Shown piece by piece: positions 11,693-24,119 of a stretch of 64,000 nt of DNA. The notes below the pieces were generated by a model. That model worked only from the letters and a program-made list of their open reading frames with translations, was not told where the DNA came from and did not search any database. Positions within the stretch are counted from its first letter, which is position 1. Each line of letters opens with the position of its first letter. The stretch spans positions 62,001-126,000 of the forward strand of contig DF237167.1 in assembly GCA_000708835.1 (NCBI GenBank), given 5' to 3'. Source of the DNA: Klebsormidium nitens. Its lineage: Eukaryota > Streptophyta > Klebsormidiophyceae > Klebsormidiales > Klebsormidiaceae. The translations under genes and the position numbers were made by a program.

Positions 11693-14054
11693 ATGCCGCC
11701 ACCAAGCGCAAATCCTGTCCGGCCCCATAGAACCTCCTTGAAGAATTGGTTTCGGAAAACCTTTGTCTCCCCACTGCTTTTCCTGGGTTTGGTAACCCTG
11801 ATCTCCGGTGCTTTTGGTGGGTCATGGGGTTTCACCCTTGCACGACGGGCGAGTCACGGAGTGCGGGAGGACGGCACGCAGAGGAGCGAGCTTCAATCAG
11901 ATCTAGAAGGGACTGTTGGTGCAGCGTCACTTCTCCAGAGCGTCAAATTGAACGCACAATTTCGCACAATCCTGATGCGTCCTCAGAAGCATGGGAAACT
12001 TACAGAAGCCAAGAAGAGCAGCCGAAGTCAGAAGCTAAGTATTGAAACTGATGAGGATCGCGGCGAGCTTTTAGGGACGGGGGCAGCTGCGGAGAGCGGC
12101 CTAAGAGTGCAAGTGATTGAGGGCGGGCTCAAGGGATCCCTCCACGAAGAACCGGGATTCGTGCGCTGGCGCGACTCCGTCATTCTCCTCGGTTCTTTCA
12201 ACGTTAGCAGAGACTATGCCCCGGTCTTGTCAGCCACCCACCATGAGCTCCTAGCGATTGGCAGCACCAGAACCACAATCTACAATCTGACGACCGGTGA
12301 CGTCACAATTGGGCCGGATTTCCCCGTGCTCATGCACCACCCGGCCGCAGCAATTTCCCCCGGGGGGGTGGTCCATCTGGTCGGAAGTGCCGACTGGAGT
12401 GACATGAGTAGTCCAAACAACGACGCGTTTCATTTCACTTGGGATGTCGAGGGGGGTGCAACGGACTGGATTGACAGGGCGCGGGTTTTGGGGGCGGCGG
12501 GGGGGTTCAGCTGCGAGTTTCTCGGGGAGTTTATGTACTGCTGCGGAGGGGGAAGACGGCTTCAGGAACGGACGGGGGATCTCCTTCGGGTCTATAATCC
12601 AGCAAACGACAGCTGGTCGGAGGCTGCCCCGCTGCCTGAGGTGCGTTAAATGTACTTGATTGTTTCAAAGGTGCTATGTATGCGTATTGCCGGGACCCCA
12701 CAGAAATTCAAGCTGACTCTGGTGGTGCAAGTCATTTTGAAGCCTTGTTGCAACGGTATGTATTAATTCTGTCTCTGAGCTTTTGGGACCTCAACGTACA
12801 GCATAGCACCTGAATTGAGAAGCTCGTAGAGCAATGGCAGTGGATGAATTACGAGCCCATCAGTTCACACGAGTCTCGCACTTTTAATGAGAGCTTCCGG
12901 ACAATTACGAATTTTTTCTGCATTGCGTATTCAGACCTCAAGGCCAGATTGTGAAAGTGGCACAACTTCTCTTTTGAACTTTGCAGATACTCAACATATC
13001 ACATTTGTGCAGCGCTGGGTCCCTCCACGAGCTTTTGCAAAGCTTGTCGATATTGCTTGATACACATGATCTGCTATCTCTGACTCCTGGGCAACATCGT
13101 TCTCGTCGCAAGGATTCACGTCGAATCTAAGGACCGCCTTTCAGCAGTCTCCTAAATGCCTCTGAATGCCAGTCAACCCAGTTCATCGAAGTGCTTCCCG
13201 GTTTGAATGCTTTGCGTCTTTTTTTCCTGCAGCCAGCGGACCACGTCACACTGCTCGTCTATGAAGGCGAACTCTGGGGAGTCGGGGGCGCGTCAAGTTT
13301 CAACCCTAGATATGGAGCCTATAACCCAAAATTCACGTCACACGACCACTACCGGCACTCCATCACCCAGCTCGCGGTCTATAACCCGAGCACTAACCAA
13401 TGGTTGGTTAAGCAACCACTGCCGTACTCCAGGGCGGCCCCGATTGTCGCTTTAGTTCAGCGCCCGGGGAAACGGGCGAGCATGTTAATGGGAGGGGGCG
13501 AGGTGTATCTGGGTTCGAACGGGATGGCGGTGACGTCACTGTCCGAGTACGACTTTGGAGAAGACGTCTGGTGAGTAAAACTTGGGTTCAGTCACCTTTG
13601 TGAAGTACGAAGAGCGCCTTTCTGGTTCAGCTTCGGAATCCGATTTTACCCGATGCTACTTCCTGCCAAGGCCTTCGACGTGTACACCTTCTTTGCCTGT
13701 AATTCTTCAAAGCGATTACACAGAGGTTCCGCTTGCATTCGTATCATTAAAGTTTCCTCCACGCTCCAAAACATGTGTCCTGCGCGCAGGTTCTGCCACG
13801 TGGATCCGCTTCCATTTCCGGTCTTCGGAGCGGGTTCCGCCCTCTGGAATGACAGATGGTACATCCTCGGGGGTGGGGAAAGCTACAATCTGGCGGCCAC
13901 GGACCGCGTCATGATTGTCGACGTGGCCAATCTGCCTACCCCAGAGCCGTGCGCCGGTCAGCAGGGGAGACAGGAAAAGACGTGGTGGCAAACTAGAGCC
14001 GCGAGCTGGCAGAAAACCTTTCCCTACCCCAAGCAATTTTTGGAGAAGCGGTAA
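11693..14054 (+). CDS. Membrane-anchored kelch / galactose-oxidase-like beta-propeller protein
   Basis: Three exons join in phase: 11693-12640 (phase 0), 13233-13570 (phase 2) and 13790-14054, giving 516 aa. I chose the ATG at 11693 because it leads straight into a short basic tail and one hydrophobic segment at residues about 25-43, a type II anchor or uncleaved signal. A Ser/Lys-rich stem follows, then kelch-like blades with GG pairs followed by spaced Tyr and Trp: a cysteine-containing YCCGGG blade, one with VGGASSF, one with GGGEVYLG and one with YILGGGESYN. The propeller is probably extracellular or lumenal. I see no catalytic residues that would make it an oxidase, so no reaction is assigned. 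A paralogue lies inverted at 42147-45623 with the same two intron positions and phases but unrelated intron sequence and length. Confidence 0.75.
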
Positions 14055-16379
14055 GACTGTCAATGTCGAGAATCCCTTCAGAGTCGACTGAGAAACATCG
14101 TGAAGTTACGAACTAGGATGCAGGAATGCCACAATCGCCCAGCTTCCACCGTTACAAGGTTATATTAGAACGCGCAGAACGAACATAATTGATTGGTACA
14201 CCCGAAGAGCTTGCTTTCATGAGCAACCACTGCTTCATAACCTTCCAACCACGAGTCTGTCATTGGATTGGTATGATACTGTAACCTGTTTAGACGCCTG
14301 CGGCCTGCATGCATTTAAAAGCGCTTCATATACAAGGTACACAAAACACAACGGCACTCTCAGCAAAGCAACGGTCGGAGAGCGTATGCCCAATATTAAT
14401 AGTGTGCTCTCAAACCGAGAAACAGGCGCTTTCATAATATGATAAAAACGGGTTGGACATCATGAGATTCCAGCGTTTACTTGGTTGATCGACCCTCGGT
14501 AACTCCGGCGCATTCCCGTCCTGCACTACACGTCCAGAAGACGGATGCTTTCCGTACTCCCCGCCTACTACGTACATGTTGATGCATTACTACCAGGCCT
14601 TGAGCTTTTTGCTGGGCCGGAGTTTCCCAGTGGAGCAGGCACTAGCTCAGTGCAGCAGGTGCAAGAGGAGCTGCCGGAGTACAAGGAGAAGCAGCGCTAC
14701 ATTAGGCGCGCGCGCGTGTCTGAGCGCGCAAGCGTACATCCTAAAGGCTCCTTAAGGGGGAGCCCGATCCCGGAATTTGCAGCAGCTGTTAACCGAAGCC
14801 CAAAAGGCGGGTTCGAGCGTCAGAACTAAGCAGTCTGCCGCGTCAGCTCCGCTTCCAGTTCCAATTCTCGAAAGGCTAAGTTTCGGGCTACAAGATAGAG
14901 GGTCAAGGCCGCCCTGATGGAGGCGACATACATTTACATGCCACTCTGAAAACTTGCAATTGCACGGGTTACGGCAGTGAGCTCAAGTTTCATGGGCAGG
15001 CTGCAGCACATAAAGCTACTTCGCGGATCCTCTCCGAGGTTTACAAACGCCACCAGCAAAGGGGTATTGTCGCGGCCCTGGAACGGGTAGAGATAGCGAG
15101 AGCGGAATTGACGCTTATAGCCTAGCTTAGAGTAAGTCGGTAAAGACGCGGAGCATGACGTTGAATGCGGTCACTGAGTCTTGCCGGTTCATTCGTTTAG
15201 TCGACACTTGATCAATCATTCAATGATGTCATGATGTATTTTGATCACGATTCGATATGAAATCCGGAAGAAGAAGGCAATCAATGCAAGTGACTCCAGG
15301 TCACTCAGGCCACTAATCGTACTTCATCCTTCAATGAAAGTTAGCTAGATGCTAATCTACAAGTTCCGAAAGCGTCTGCAGACATGTCACTGTGGCACCA
15401 GCTCCAAGCTCAACGAGTTCAGAACTATGCACTTAGCACTTAAGCCTGGTACTACATCCTTCATTCCAATCATTCAGCCCCGACCCTGGCACGGCATGGC
15501 ATTCGGAGACTCAAGTAGATGCCATGATGGGGGTCTACCGGAATCATGTGGGCGTACGTAGTATCGGTCATGGGTTAGGGTATTATGACACGATCCGACC
15601 GTTTTACCGTTAAAAAAAAGTGGGTCTGTGTCGCTGCTTCGCATCCACATTAACTAACAGCAGCTTAGGGCTAACATTGTAAATTGTAGCGTCACCCTCA
15701 CAGTAATCATCCGTCGTAGATTGAACATGCACGTCAAAGGCTGTCCGACTCTATCCTTTAACACCAATCGATGACTACATAAGCCGTTCTCAAGCCCCGC
15801 GAGCTTCACCGGTAGACCAACTCCGTTACTAAAAGTATCAGAGATCGAAGTAACCCCTCACAACAAACCACAAAGCAGTAGTAGCTCCCGCGCGCGCCTC
15901 TGATTGTAGCCCGCTTACTAACTCGACGGCTGGCCTTGGTCATGCTGACGTCTTCGCCAGTAGAAAGTCTGAAGAGATCCAATATAGGTAAAATCAGTTG
16001 AGTGTCCCAGCGAATCCGCATCCGGTATTGGCGCTGAAGTTTGAACAGACCAAGGCGACCTTGACCCGAGAAATCCTCCTTGCGGCCCGCCGGTTTCGCA
16101 AAGTGACGGTAACCAACTTGTGCAACTGCAACACGTGTGTGCAATGGCGGTGCCTTCGGGCGGGGCCAATCTGAATCCGTCGATTTTCTAGACCCAACTT
16201 TCGAGTACCCAACACTTTCAAGGGCTCATCAGAGTCAGAAGAGAGAAGCGCCCACTAAGTGAAACACGCTTAGCGCTTCCGAGTCAATTCATACATCAAA
16301 CAAAGATTAGACCGTCTTTCCTTCTGGCATAGGAGGCATCCAGCTTGTAGCGGATAACAAGGCTTCAGACCAGACCTGA
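14055..16379. other. Intergenic, no supported gene
   Basis: Spacer between the kelch gene and the 3' end of the MFSD5-like gene. The frame at 14545-14829 is open for 94 codons with many charged residues, but it has no recognisable domain and no splice-site support. A short A-run lies near 15612. Confidence 0.4.
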
Positions 16380-16604
16380 TCAGGCAAGCTTGCCTCGGGC
16401 AGAAGAAAGGAGACAGAAGATTCCCGCGAGCTTGGAACTGAAGTGAGAAACAGCATAACGATTCAACCTACCGCTTTCAGCAGTCTTGAGCGCCGTACAT
16501 TCATGCTGCTCCGATAGATGCGAGAGCCGCTTTTGAAGGAGCGCACAGATGACGAGAAACCCGGAACACATGGCGAACATGGCCGTCAGCGAGAAGGAGC
16601 TCAC
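16380..16604 (-). CDS. Second candidate last exon of the MFSD5/MOT2-like carrier
   Basis: A pyrimidine-rich tract ending in TTGCAG precedes a phase-0 exon of 74 codons plus stop. Its first 27 residues align without gaps to the first 27 residues of the annotated last exon at 17239-17045; both contain FxMCxG inside the final membrane helix and end in RL. The tails after the helix are unrelated. Because the exon at 17239 ends in a stop, the two can only be used alternatively, giving carriers with different cytosolic tails. If this exon is used the protein has 479 residues. It could instead be a dead copy: the reading frame is intact but transcription is unproven. Confidence 0.55.
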   Translation of the reverse strand: MSSFSLTAMFAMCSGFLVICALLQKRLSHLSEQHECTALKTAESGRLNRYAVSHFSSKLAGIFCLLSSARGKLA

Positions 16605-17044
16605 CTGCAAGAAAAGATACCATGACGTCACCAGCCGGGCCGCTGACGTCCACATCCGATGTCAAGCTGATGTTCCGGTCGTCAATCAAGCGCAACCGAA
16701 AAGGCAGTGACCGCACCTACTCGAGGTTACTACGACTATTCAGGCTTCGGTATTTGGTCCTATGACGGCTGTGCATCACTTTGCACGCCCCTAGCAAGGA
16801 TGAGAGCTGCTTACTGTCAGGATACACCAGGAACGCTCTTGAAGGGCTTTTGGTTGGATCGGAATACTATCAATATCGATCACAACCGAAACTTCCTGAG
16901 AAATGGCAAATCTTGGTGGAAGGCAAGGAGTACCTAGTCCGAGAACCTATTTCTTGCCCTTTCGGATGTTTTTGTCTGAAATTCAAAGCAAGACCCGCAG
17001 AAATTCCACAAACGGGGGACCGTCTGATGGTTCTGGCCACCCTT

Positions 17045-20000
17045 TCAATCTTTCTCTAGCGCAGCCTTCATCGGTAAATCTATTGACTCTTCAACGATCT
17101 TATCATCCGGCTCTAAAGAGTCGCTGCTCCGTTTTTTGGGCGGCGTTGTTTTGATATTAAGCCTTTCCAATAGGACTACCGCAACGGCGTTGAGTCCAGC
17201 GCACATTCCAAAAACAGTGACGCCTGTGTAGCTTTTCACCTAGATCACGGCATGAAGAAAAGGGACCGTCAGACTTGAGAAAATTTTGGAAAACGATCTG
17301 TAAGAATCAGCACTGGCATGTGTAAAAAGTATCTGTTAAATGCCCAAAACCACCCCGAGGACTACATACGTGAACACGATAAAAAAGGAGGAGGAAAGCT
17401 GCGTAGGGGATGGAAGGGAGAGCTGAAAGGTGACATGCCAGATTATTTACAAACCAGTGCAGAATAAAGATAGCGAGTATCGGGCCTAGAGGAGCCTAGA
17501 CGATTAACCGTTGGCGAGATGCTCGTGAGGAACTCACAGCAAACGCGGACGGGATGTGAAACGGAACGGGAAGGACGAAGGAGAGCGGCGTTTGCTTTGA
17601 GAGTCAAATCACAAAAGATAAAAAGACCGGGAAGGTGAGCGGGACTTCCTTACGTTGTACAGGACGAGGCAGACAAAAACGTTGAGCGGAATCCGGAACA
17701 TGTTCATAATGGTCGACCGGCTCTCCTCGGGAATGTACTGGGAACGCAACTTCATGATGCTGGGCCAGAAGATTCCGACACACACTTCAAAGATCAGGAA
17801 GCCCAGCAGTTGCAAACGGCCCCCTGGTGTCAATCCCCCGCCAGAAGTAACCGTGGGCTCGTATATAAGCTGCAAGGTCAAGATGAGAGCCAGGTTAATC
17901 AATGGGGTTATTTAGCCCAGTAGACGCTAAAAAAGCAACTAAGCTACTTTGCAGATGGATAGATCACATGATAAGACATGAGCTTAGCAATATGGCCAGA
18001 AAGGGTGAGGAAAAGCTCGGGATGCCGCATGTATTAGTGCGCACAAAGACGCTAGCTTCTTTGAGAGGATGACGGTATCCATACTTACTCGAAACGTGAT
18101 ACGGGTATCCTTACGAGCTAAATGGATTCACGAGTCTTGAAGTATCAGTATTTAAAGCCCGGAAAATACGTCAAAATAGCGCCTTTGGAACGTACTTTGG
18201 AACGTACTTTGGAACGCACAAAATCAGGAACACTCAATCGCTCCTAAAAGAAGGAATCGGCGTCAGCGCTTTTGTCCAGAAGGCGGGGATGGAAACGAAA
18301 CCAAAGCTCTAACTTACGACTTTTTGATATTTCCGTATGGACTGCAGATTTGCTTGCAAATCTCTCCTGGGCATGTCCTTTTGCCCGGGAGTCAGAGGGC
18401 TACGTTCATCCAGCCTCGAAACACCAGATTGACAATTCGCTGGTAGTGAAACATCCTTTGATTCCAGACGGAATCAAGCGAAGACGAAAATCAGGTTCAA
18501 ACGATATGCCATATTGCTATGAAACCACAAAACCCTATTCTTGTCACTTCTGTAAAAGAACAGGTTGTTGGACCTAGTCAAACAGTGCTGACCAAGACGA
18601 ATCGTGGAGGAGCTTTGCAGGGAGTGCTTTTTTTAGGTGACCTCTGATTGATCGAGATCCAACCTCCCTTGTCTTTCCCGCTCCCTTCAAAGGAGCGAGT
18701 ACCAGATTTAGCGAGGCCGCTTCCGGGTTAATCCGGTCCCGCTTTAGAACACTGCTGAGAATGGTGTTAAGTTATCCACCTGGTTGAAGACCGGGACCAG
18801 AAGCGCGGCGCTTGACACCATAAAGACGTATTGCATGTAGTACTCCACGCGCGTCGACCGGGCCATCAGACGGGAGGCGATGCTGCTCCCGATCATAGAC
18901 GCGAGCATAAAGGTGGCGAAGATGAACCCGTGGGGAATGTTCTGTCCATTTGGGCTGAGAGCGGGCGTCCACAGGAACACGAACGTGTACATAGACCCTT
19001 CGAAGAGAGCCTGGATCGCGCCGAGAAGGGCAATCTTCTCATCTGCGCAAGGAAAAGTGGCACGGTTGGATCAGTAATAGCAACTGTTGGACACTAGGCG
19101 CGGGCTCTCGAGAAAGGCTGAGATCAGATGGGCCCTTGGAAGAGCGACTTTAACGCCCCTGAACTTGCTACTTCTGGAACGCGCGCAAGAGGAAAGGTAA
19201 TGCTGTGTCGGGATTCGGAGTTGTGGTAGAAGGAGCGGGGAAGACGGACAGTGTCATCTCTCGCGAAGCAAACCGAATTTCGGTAGATCTTTAATGCTGC
19301 CAAGTAAAACGTCATCGTCTTTCCGCAAGATGAGAACGTCCCCAAAGGGCGACTGCTTTCCCAAGTTCTCCGTTTTCCTATGGCAGGGAAAACGGAACGT
19401 CCATCAGGCTTCGCCCGAGTCGTGCGTGTATAGCCACTTCTAACGCTGCAAGCGTCGATGCGGAACAAGCGGTGTGCTGCCACGCTTCAAAGGCAAATAT
19501 TACAGAAGAAGCACGTGGGGGAGCACACTTGTAAAGTTCACATCGGTCGCCCTAAGACGAGCATATACGCAGATCCGCCGTTTAGGCATAATGCAAATCC
19601 GCGGAATAAAGTCAGTGTACTGCAAGAGCGGGCGGAGATCAGCCGGAGCCGTCAGCTCACCAGCCACGATCGAGTTCCACGCCTGCTGGAACTGCTGCTG
19701 CAACGTCTTCTTCTCGTCCGTCTCCCCGTAGTTCTCGGGCCACGTCTTCAGAATGACGCCGCACCCGATCGCCAGGAAACACGCGGCGGTGTCAAACGGC
19801 GCCACAGGCCCGAGGTTAAGATCCACAACTAGGAAGTTGGCGAGGAGCCCCGCAAGAATTGCGACCAGTCCATTGCCCAGGAAGATAGCTTTGGAGAACG
19901 TGAGGGACAGCCACTGGGGCTCAAAATTGTGCTGCGGAGAAGAGCGATACGTTCGTTTCGCACCTTCAGCGGGTTACTTGACATTCTCCAAGTGATCCTT

Positions 20001-22326
20001 CATGGCAGTCTATTGTTTAGAGAGTGTTAGGCAACTACAGGCGTCGATCAGAAGGGAGCTAGCAGTCGCAACAAGCGGAACCACTTCCAATGAGAAGTGG
20101 CTTCATTGTGAACCTTTGTAAGCTTGATCGTGGTTCTCCTCAATGACAGTCCTTGGATCAGCTTCCTTAGGCGGTCCGAAACGGTCCGCAACAAGATCGA
20201 GGAAGTATCCTCCGTGCTTACGTTCTCACCCATCTCGATCTAAGGAAAATTGGATCGCTGGTGAACGCTCATCAATACCGTCAACGGCCCTTGTGATACG
20301 AGAGGGTCCTTTCAAAAGCAGCGGAGAACCAAAGCGCGTCTAGATTGAAGCGAGTCTGGTCAAACTAGGCATGGATTCGTGGGTGGCCCATGTAGCTGTC
20401 CCAGTAACCTTCAAGGCTGCAGATTTGATTTTCCTTTACTGCGAAACAGCAGGTGAGACTGCGGCGGAATGAAAGAGTCGGTTGGAGCTTTTTGGGCGCT
20501 GACTGGGGATGCATCTGCTCGACTTTACCCAGGGGAGAAGATGCCGCGCTGGGCCCAAGCAGATGTTTGGAGGGACACTTCCACACTGTTATTGCGGACC
20601 AAGTATATAGCTGACGGCGAGGATTGCAGGCTTGTAACGATCTTGCAACTCTTCGGAACAATACCTTACGGCCATGTGACTTTCTTTGACTGGCGCACGT
20701 AGATTTTTCCTTTGCAAACCTTTCAGCGCACCAGTCCAACGAGCACAAAACCGGGTTGCATACCCTGGTCCACCAACCCTACAATTGCTTCTGGTGGGCC
20801 TGGAAACTTTGTAAGATGAACATGATCTATCTTGACCTGCATCTGGACCCAGCAAAAGCCCCAGTGCAGCTTCACATACCTTGAAGTGCTCCGCGACCAA
20901 CCATGATTCGAAAGCCGAGAAGAGCAGGCTCGTTGCGATTCCCCCCAGGATGCGACCGACCAATAGGAATGCGAACCTTGGGGAGTGCTTCGTCCAGCAG
21001 CTGAGTATGTAGGAGACACAGTAGAGGACGCTTGCGAGCCTCCGACCGCTGCAGAGGGGCAGAAGAAAGTTTGCTTGCTTAAACAATTGAGCGACGGTTC
21101 CAGGCGAACTATGGCCGCTAGAACACCTTACTCAACCTACTACGGAGACAAATTTCATATCTCGGTGCACGTGTTCTGGTAAAAACAGAATCTGTTGGGC
21201 AAGCAGTGGAGCACAGCTTACATAAAGACTTTCAATGTGAAGAGGCTAGCTTGTCTTCCAGACACTGTTCGCAGGAGACACAGAGGCTCTCGACGGCATA
21301 CCTCAGGGTTTCAGCAGTTTTTGATGCTTTGGAAAAGAAACACTTTTTGAGCTCATTTGCATACGATGGGGGTTCCAAAGACAAAGAAGAGCGACCCTAC
21401 GCTTTCAACAGACAAGCGTGACCTGTGACCTTGCTCTATCGGAAACATGCAGATGAGACCTGATCAGAAGTCTCTGCTGAGTTCATTCACGAGATTTTTT
21501 GAATGGGGCCAGAGATGCGGAGACTCACTGCTTGTCTGCCAAGGACCCCACAATTGTTCCGAATACCATCGACGATCCAAACCCTGCAATGAAGAGCCGT
21601 CCAATATCCCCCTGGTCGTATCCATAGTGCTGATATAATGCATAGACGTAAGGGCCCTGTAGCCAGTCGCCAGCTGCACGCATGAAAATTCAAGTAAGGT
21701 TCCCCTTTCACCAAAAACCGCTCAGGCCTCCAACCCCTCTGGTCCACATATACCACCCCTCTGGTCCATATAACCACCCATGTAAGCCTTTTGTGGAATC
21801 AAAGGTGGCCAGAATGGAAGTCAGTCGGTAAAATTGGAGCAATTGCATTGAGTTTGTTGCTCGCAGATGAGCTCTCAGACTTTTCTGCGAAGGCCATCTA
21901 GACGAACTTCGGCTAGAGCTGCAGAGCATGGTGCCAAAACTTGCAAGAAAGAACTGCAAGCGTCTTTGCAGGGTCTGTTCGTACCAGCAAAGTGCAAAGA
22001 GGACCCAGACACACAGATAGTGCGAGCTATGCTCACGGTTGATGATGCGACATAATGCCGAGAAGACTCAGGACATTCGCCAATAAGAATGGCAACTAAC
22101 CAAGCTGAGCTGAGCAGCCAGAGCAGTTGTTATTGCCGGTGAAGTATGTAGCTAGTAGCTTGAAGAGGCACTTACCCATCATCAGGCTGTATACAAGAAG
22201 GTAGTTGTTCTTGAAAGCTTCAAAGCTGGGGATCGTGACAAACGTGTCCTTCTGCCCTTTTGACAACTCTGAGACACCGCAGATTGCCGCCAGAGCCCCA
22301 AACACAATGTAGTAGAAGTTTTCCAT
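17045..22326 (-). CDS. MFSD5/MOT2-like molybdate-anion transporter
   Basis: Seven exons join in phase: 22326-22176, 21673-21529, 21048-20880, 19931-19661, 19042-18780, 17869-17654 and 17239-17045, giving 469 aa. The protein follows the MFSD5/MOT2 branch of the major facilitator superfamily from end to end. Family hallmarks include the loop 2-3 signature ADKHGRR at residues 96-102, the helix LLVGRILGGIATSLLFSAFE, the block NLGPVAPFD, WPENYGE after helix 6, FVFLWTPALSP, and FWPSIMKLRSQYIPEESR. MOT2-type proteins import molybdate in algae and people. Substrate specificity is inferred from the family. Introns reach 950 bp. The donor after exon 5 (CAG/GTGGAT) is weak, but the phase and the protein match support it. 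Confidence 0.88.
18180..18218. repeat. Short tandem repeat in an intron
   Basis: The 13-bp unit TTTGGAACGTAC plus one base occurs about three times in a row within the intron before exon 6 of the MFSD5-like gene. Confidence 0.8.
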
Positions 22327-24119
22327 GATGAAAGCTGTGCTGATCCAAGCTCGCCGTTCTAGCGCCGTTGAAACATGACGTCCTTTATCTTTCTAATATT
22401 CCAGACACTCCAAAGACGGGAGCTGAAGCGGGCTAGGAACAGGTCGAGCTGGCCACTAAGCACCGGCGAAGACGCGAAGCCTGAGCAGGATACTAGGTTG
22501 GGTTTTAAACTGGGAGAACGAGCTCCCAAAAACAATCATTGCTCTTTAATCAGACAAGAACAGCTCCAGCTCGGCCACCTGTTGGTTGGCCAGGAGATAT
22601 CCACCGCAAGTCACAAGTGTCCAAACAAATCTCTCGATCTGGTGGTGCATTGCAGACTGCAGTCGCCCACAGTATCACCGGCTTACTGTGTTCAGTGGCA
22701 AAGCTGGCGGTGTCGCTCAGAACATTTCAAGTTTAGGATCCCTGTCACTGACATTAATGACATCAGTGCAGTGTGGGACTTAAGGAAGATGATTTCTGTC
22801 TGCTCAGCTAGAAACAGTTTCAAGAGTGAGATGAGCACAACAACCACTGCAAGTTCAACTTCAAGTGAGCAAACAGATTAACATGAGGATCCGCACGCGC
22901 GCGTCCAGGTATCAAGACCCGTCATACCGGTTCGGTTGATGTCAAGTTCTGAATAGAAAAGTACTGTCTATTTACAATTTGGAGCTCCCTGAAACTAACA
23001 TCTCTAAGAGGAACCGGCACAGATCCCCGGCTCTAGCCGGCTGACTTCACGTGGGGCGCGCCCAACCGCGGCAAGACTAGGGACTACAACCGTGACCGTT
23101 TACAAGTAGCCCGCGCTCTAGATTGATATGTACCGGTACATGCGAAATAGGTAGCTGCAGAAAGCCGGCGCTTCCAAGGCAATCTACATTGCCATTGGGA
23201 AACCTGAGCCTCAATGTCAGGAATAGCCGCCATGATGATGAAGATGTTCGCAGCACTGGTTCCAGGGAGCGCAGTTGCAGACCGTCCCTTGCGCACTACC
23301 AAGCTCAATACGATTCTACGCCGCTTCTGCTCTTACCACCGCAGAAAGAAGAGAAGTGAGCTCAACAGTGCAGACAGCTATAGCTACAAATGAATCTCTG
23401 GTCATGAGGGACATGAGCTGGTCGTGACCTCAATGAACCACTTGAAAGTCAACAGACCTTGCCCAAACCAAGTGGACAGTGCCATTCCAACATTCTCCTC
23501 TCCGATTGCTCCGCAAAAGGTGCTCAGGAAGCAGGTAAGACATACTCGCTGTCTCAGCAATCATGCGGATGGTTTTGCATTTGTGCCGCTTTGCATATTC
23601 ATAAAAGCGGTGCACAAATATCTGAAGCATGCTTGCACAAAGTGGGGTGCGATAAAGATTGGAAGTTTTAGGCGGTATAATGCTGACTGGGTTTCGTTTT
23701 TGGCGCGAGCTTTTGTCACAGTCCTGCAAATTGTGGAAGGCTGATCTTGAAATCTTTGCAGAAGGCCAAACATCCAGCAATTGATGCCTTCTTGCCAAGG
23801 ACTTCATAGATTACAGCTCAGACTGCTAAAATCTGAGCTGCTGAAAAATTTTCCTCCATGATTGGCTCAACCTCAAAATGCTGTCAATGCGCGTGCACCC
23901 CTGGCCTAGTCATCCCACAGGCCTTTCGATTGGCTGTTTGAAAAGTGGACTAAAGTGCTGTTATCTCATCGGTTGCTTCAAGACCTTGCGCTCATCAAAA
24001 TGGTACCTGTTATCGTGTGCTCATGACTGCGTTACTGTAAGCCAGACCTACGTCAGGAAAGCTAGGCCCTTCAATATGTACCTTCGCAGACATGTGCTTT
24101 GTTGTCTGCAGTAGCCACA
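22327..24119. other. Divergent intergenic region
   Basis: Lies between the start of the minus-strand MFSD5-like gene and the start of the plus-strand S-adenosylmethionine synthetase gene, so both promoters should be here. TTGTCTGCAG ending at 24111 looks like an acceptor just before the synthetase ATG, which suggests an intron in its 5' leader. Confidence 0.45.

Noticed and set aside
22375-22881. 168-codon plus-strand frame
   Set aside because: No recognisable domain, biased toward low-complexity Ser/Thr at the end, and it lies in the leader region upstream of the MFSD5-like gene.
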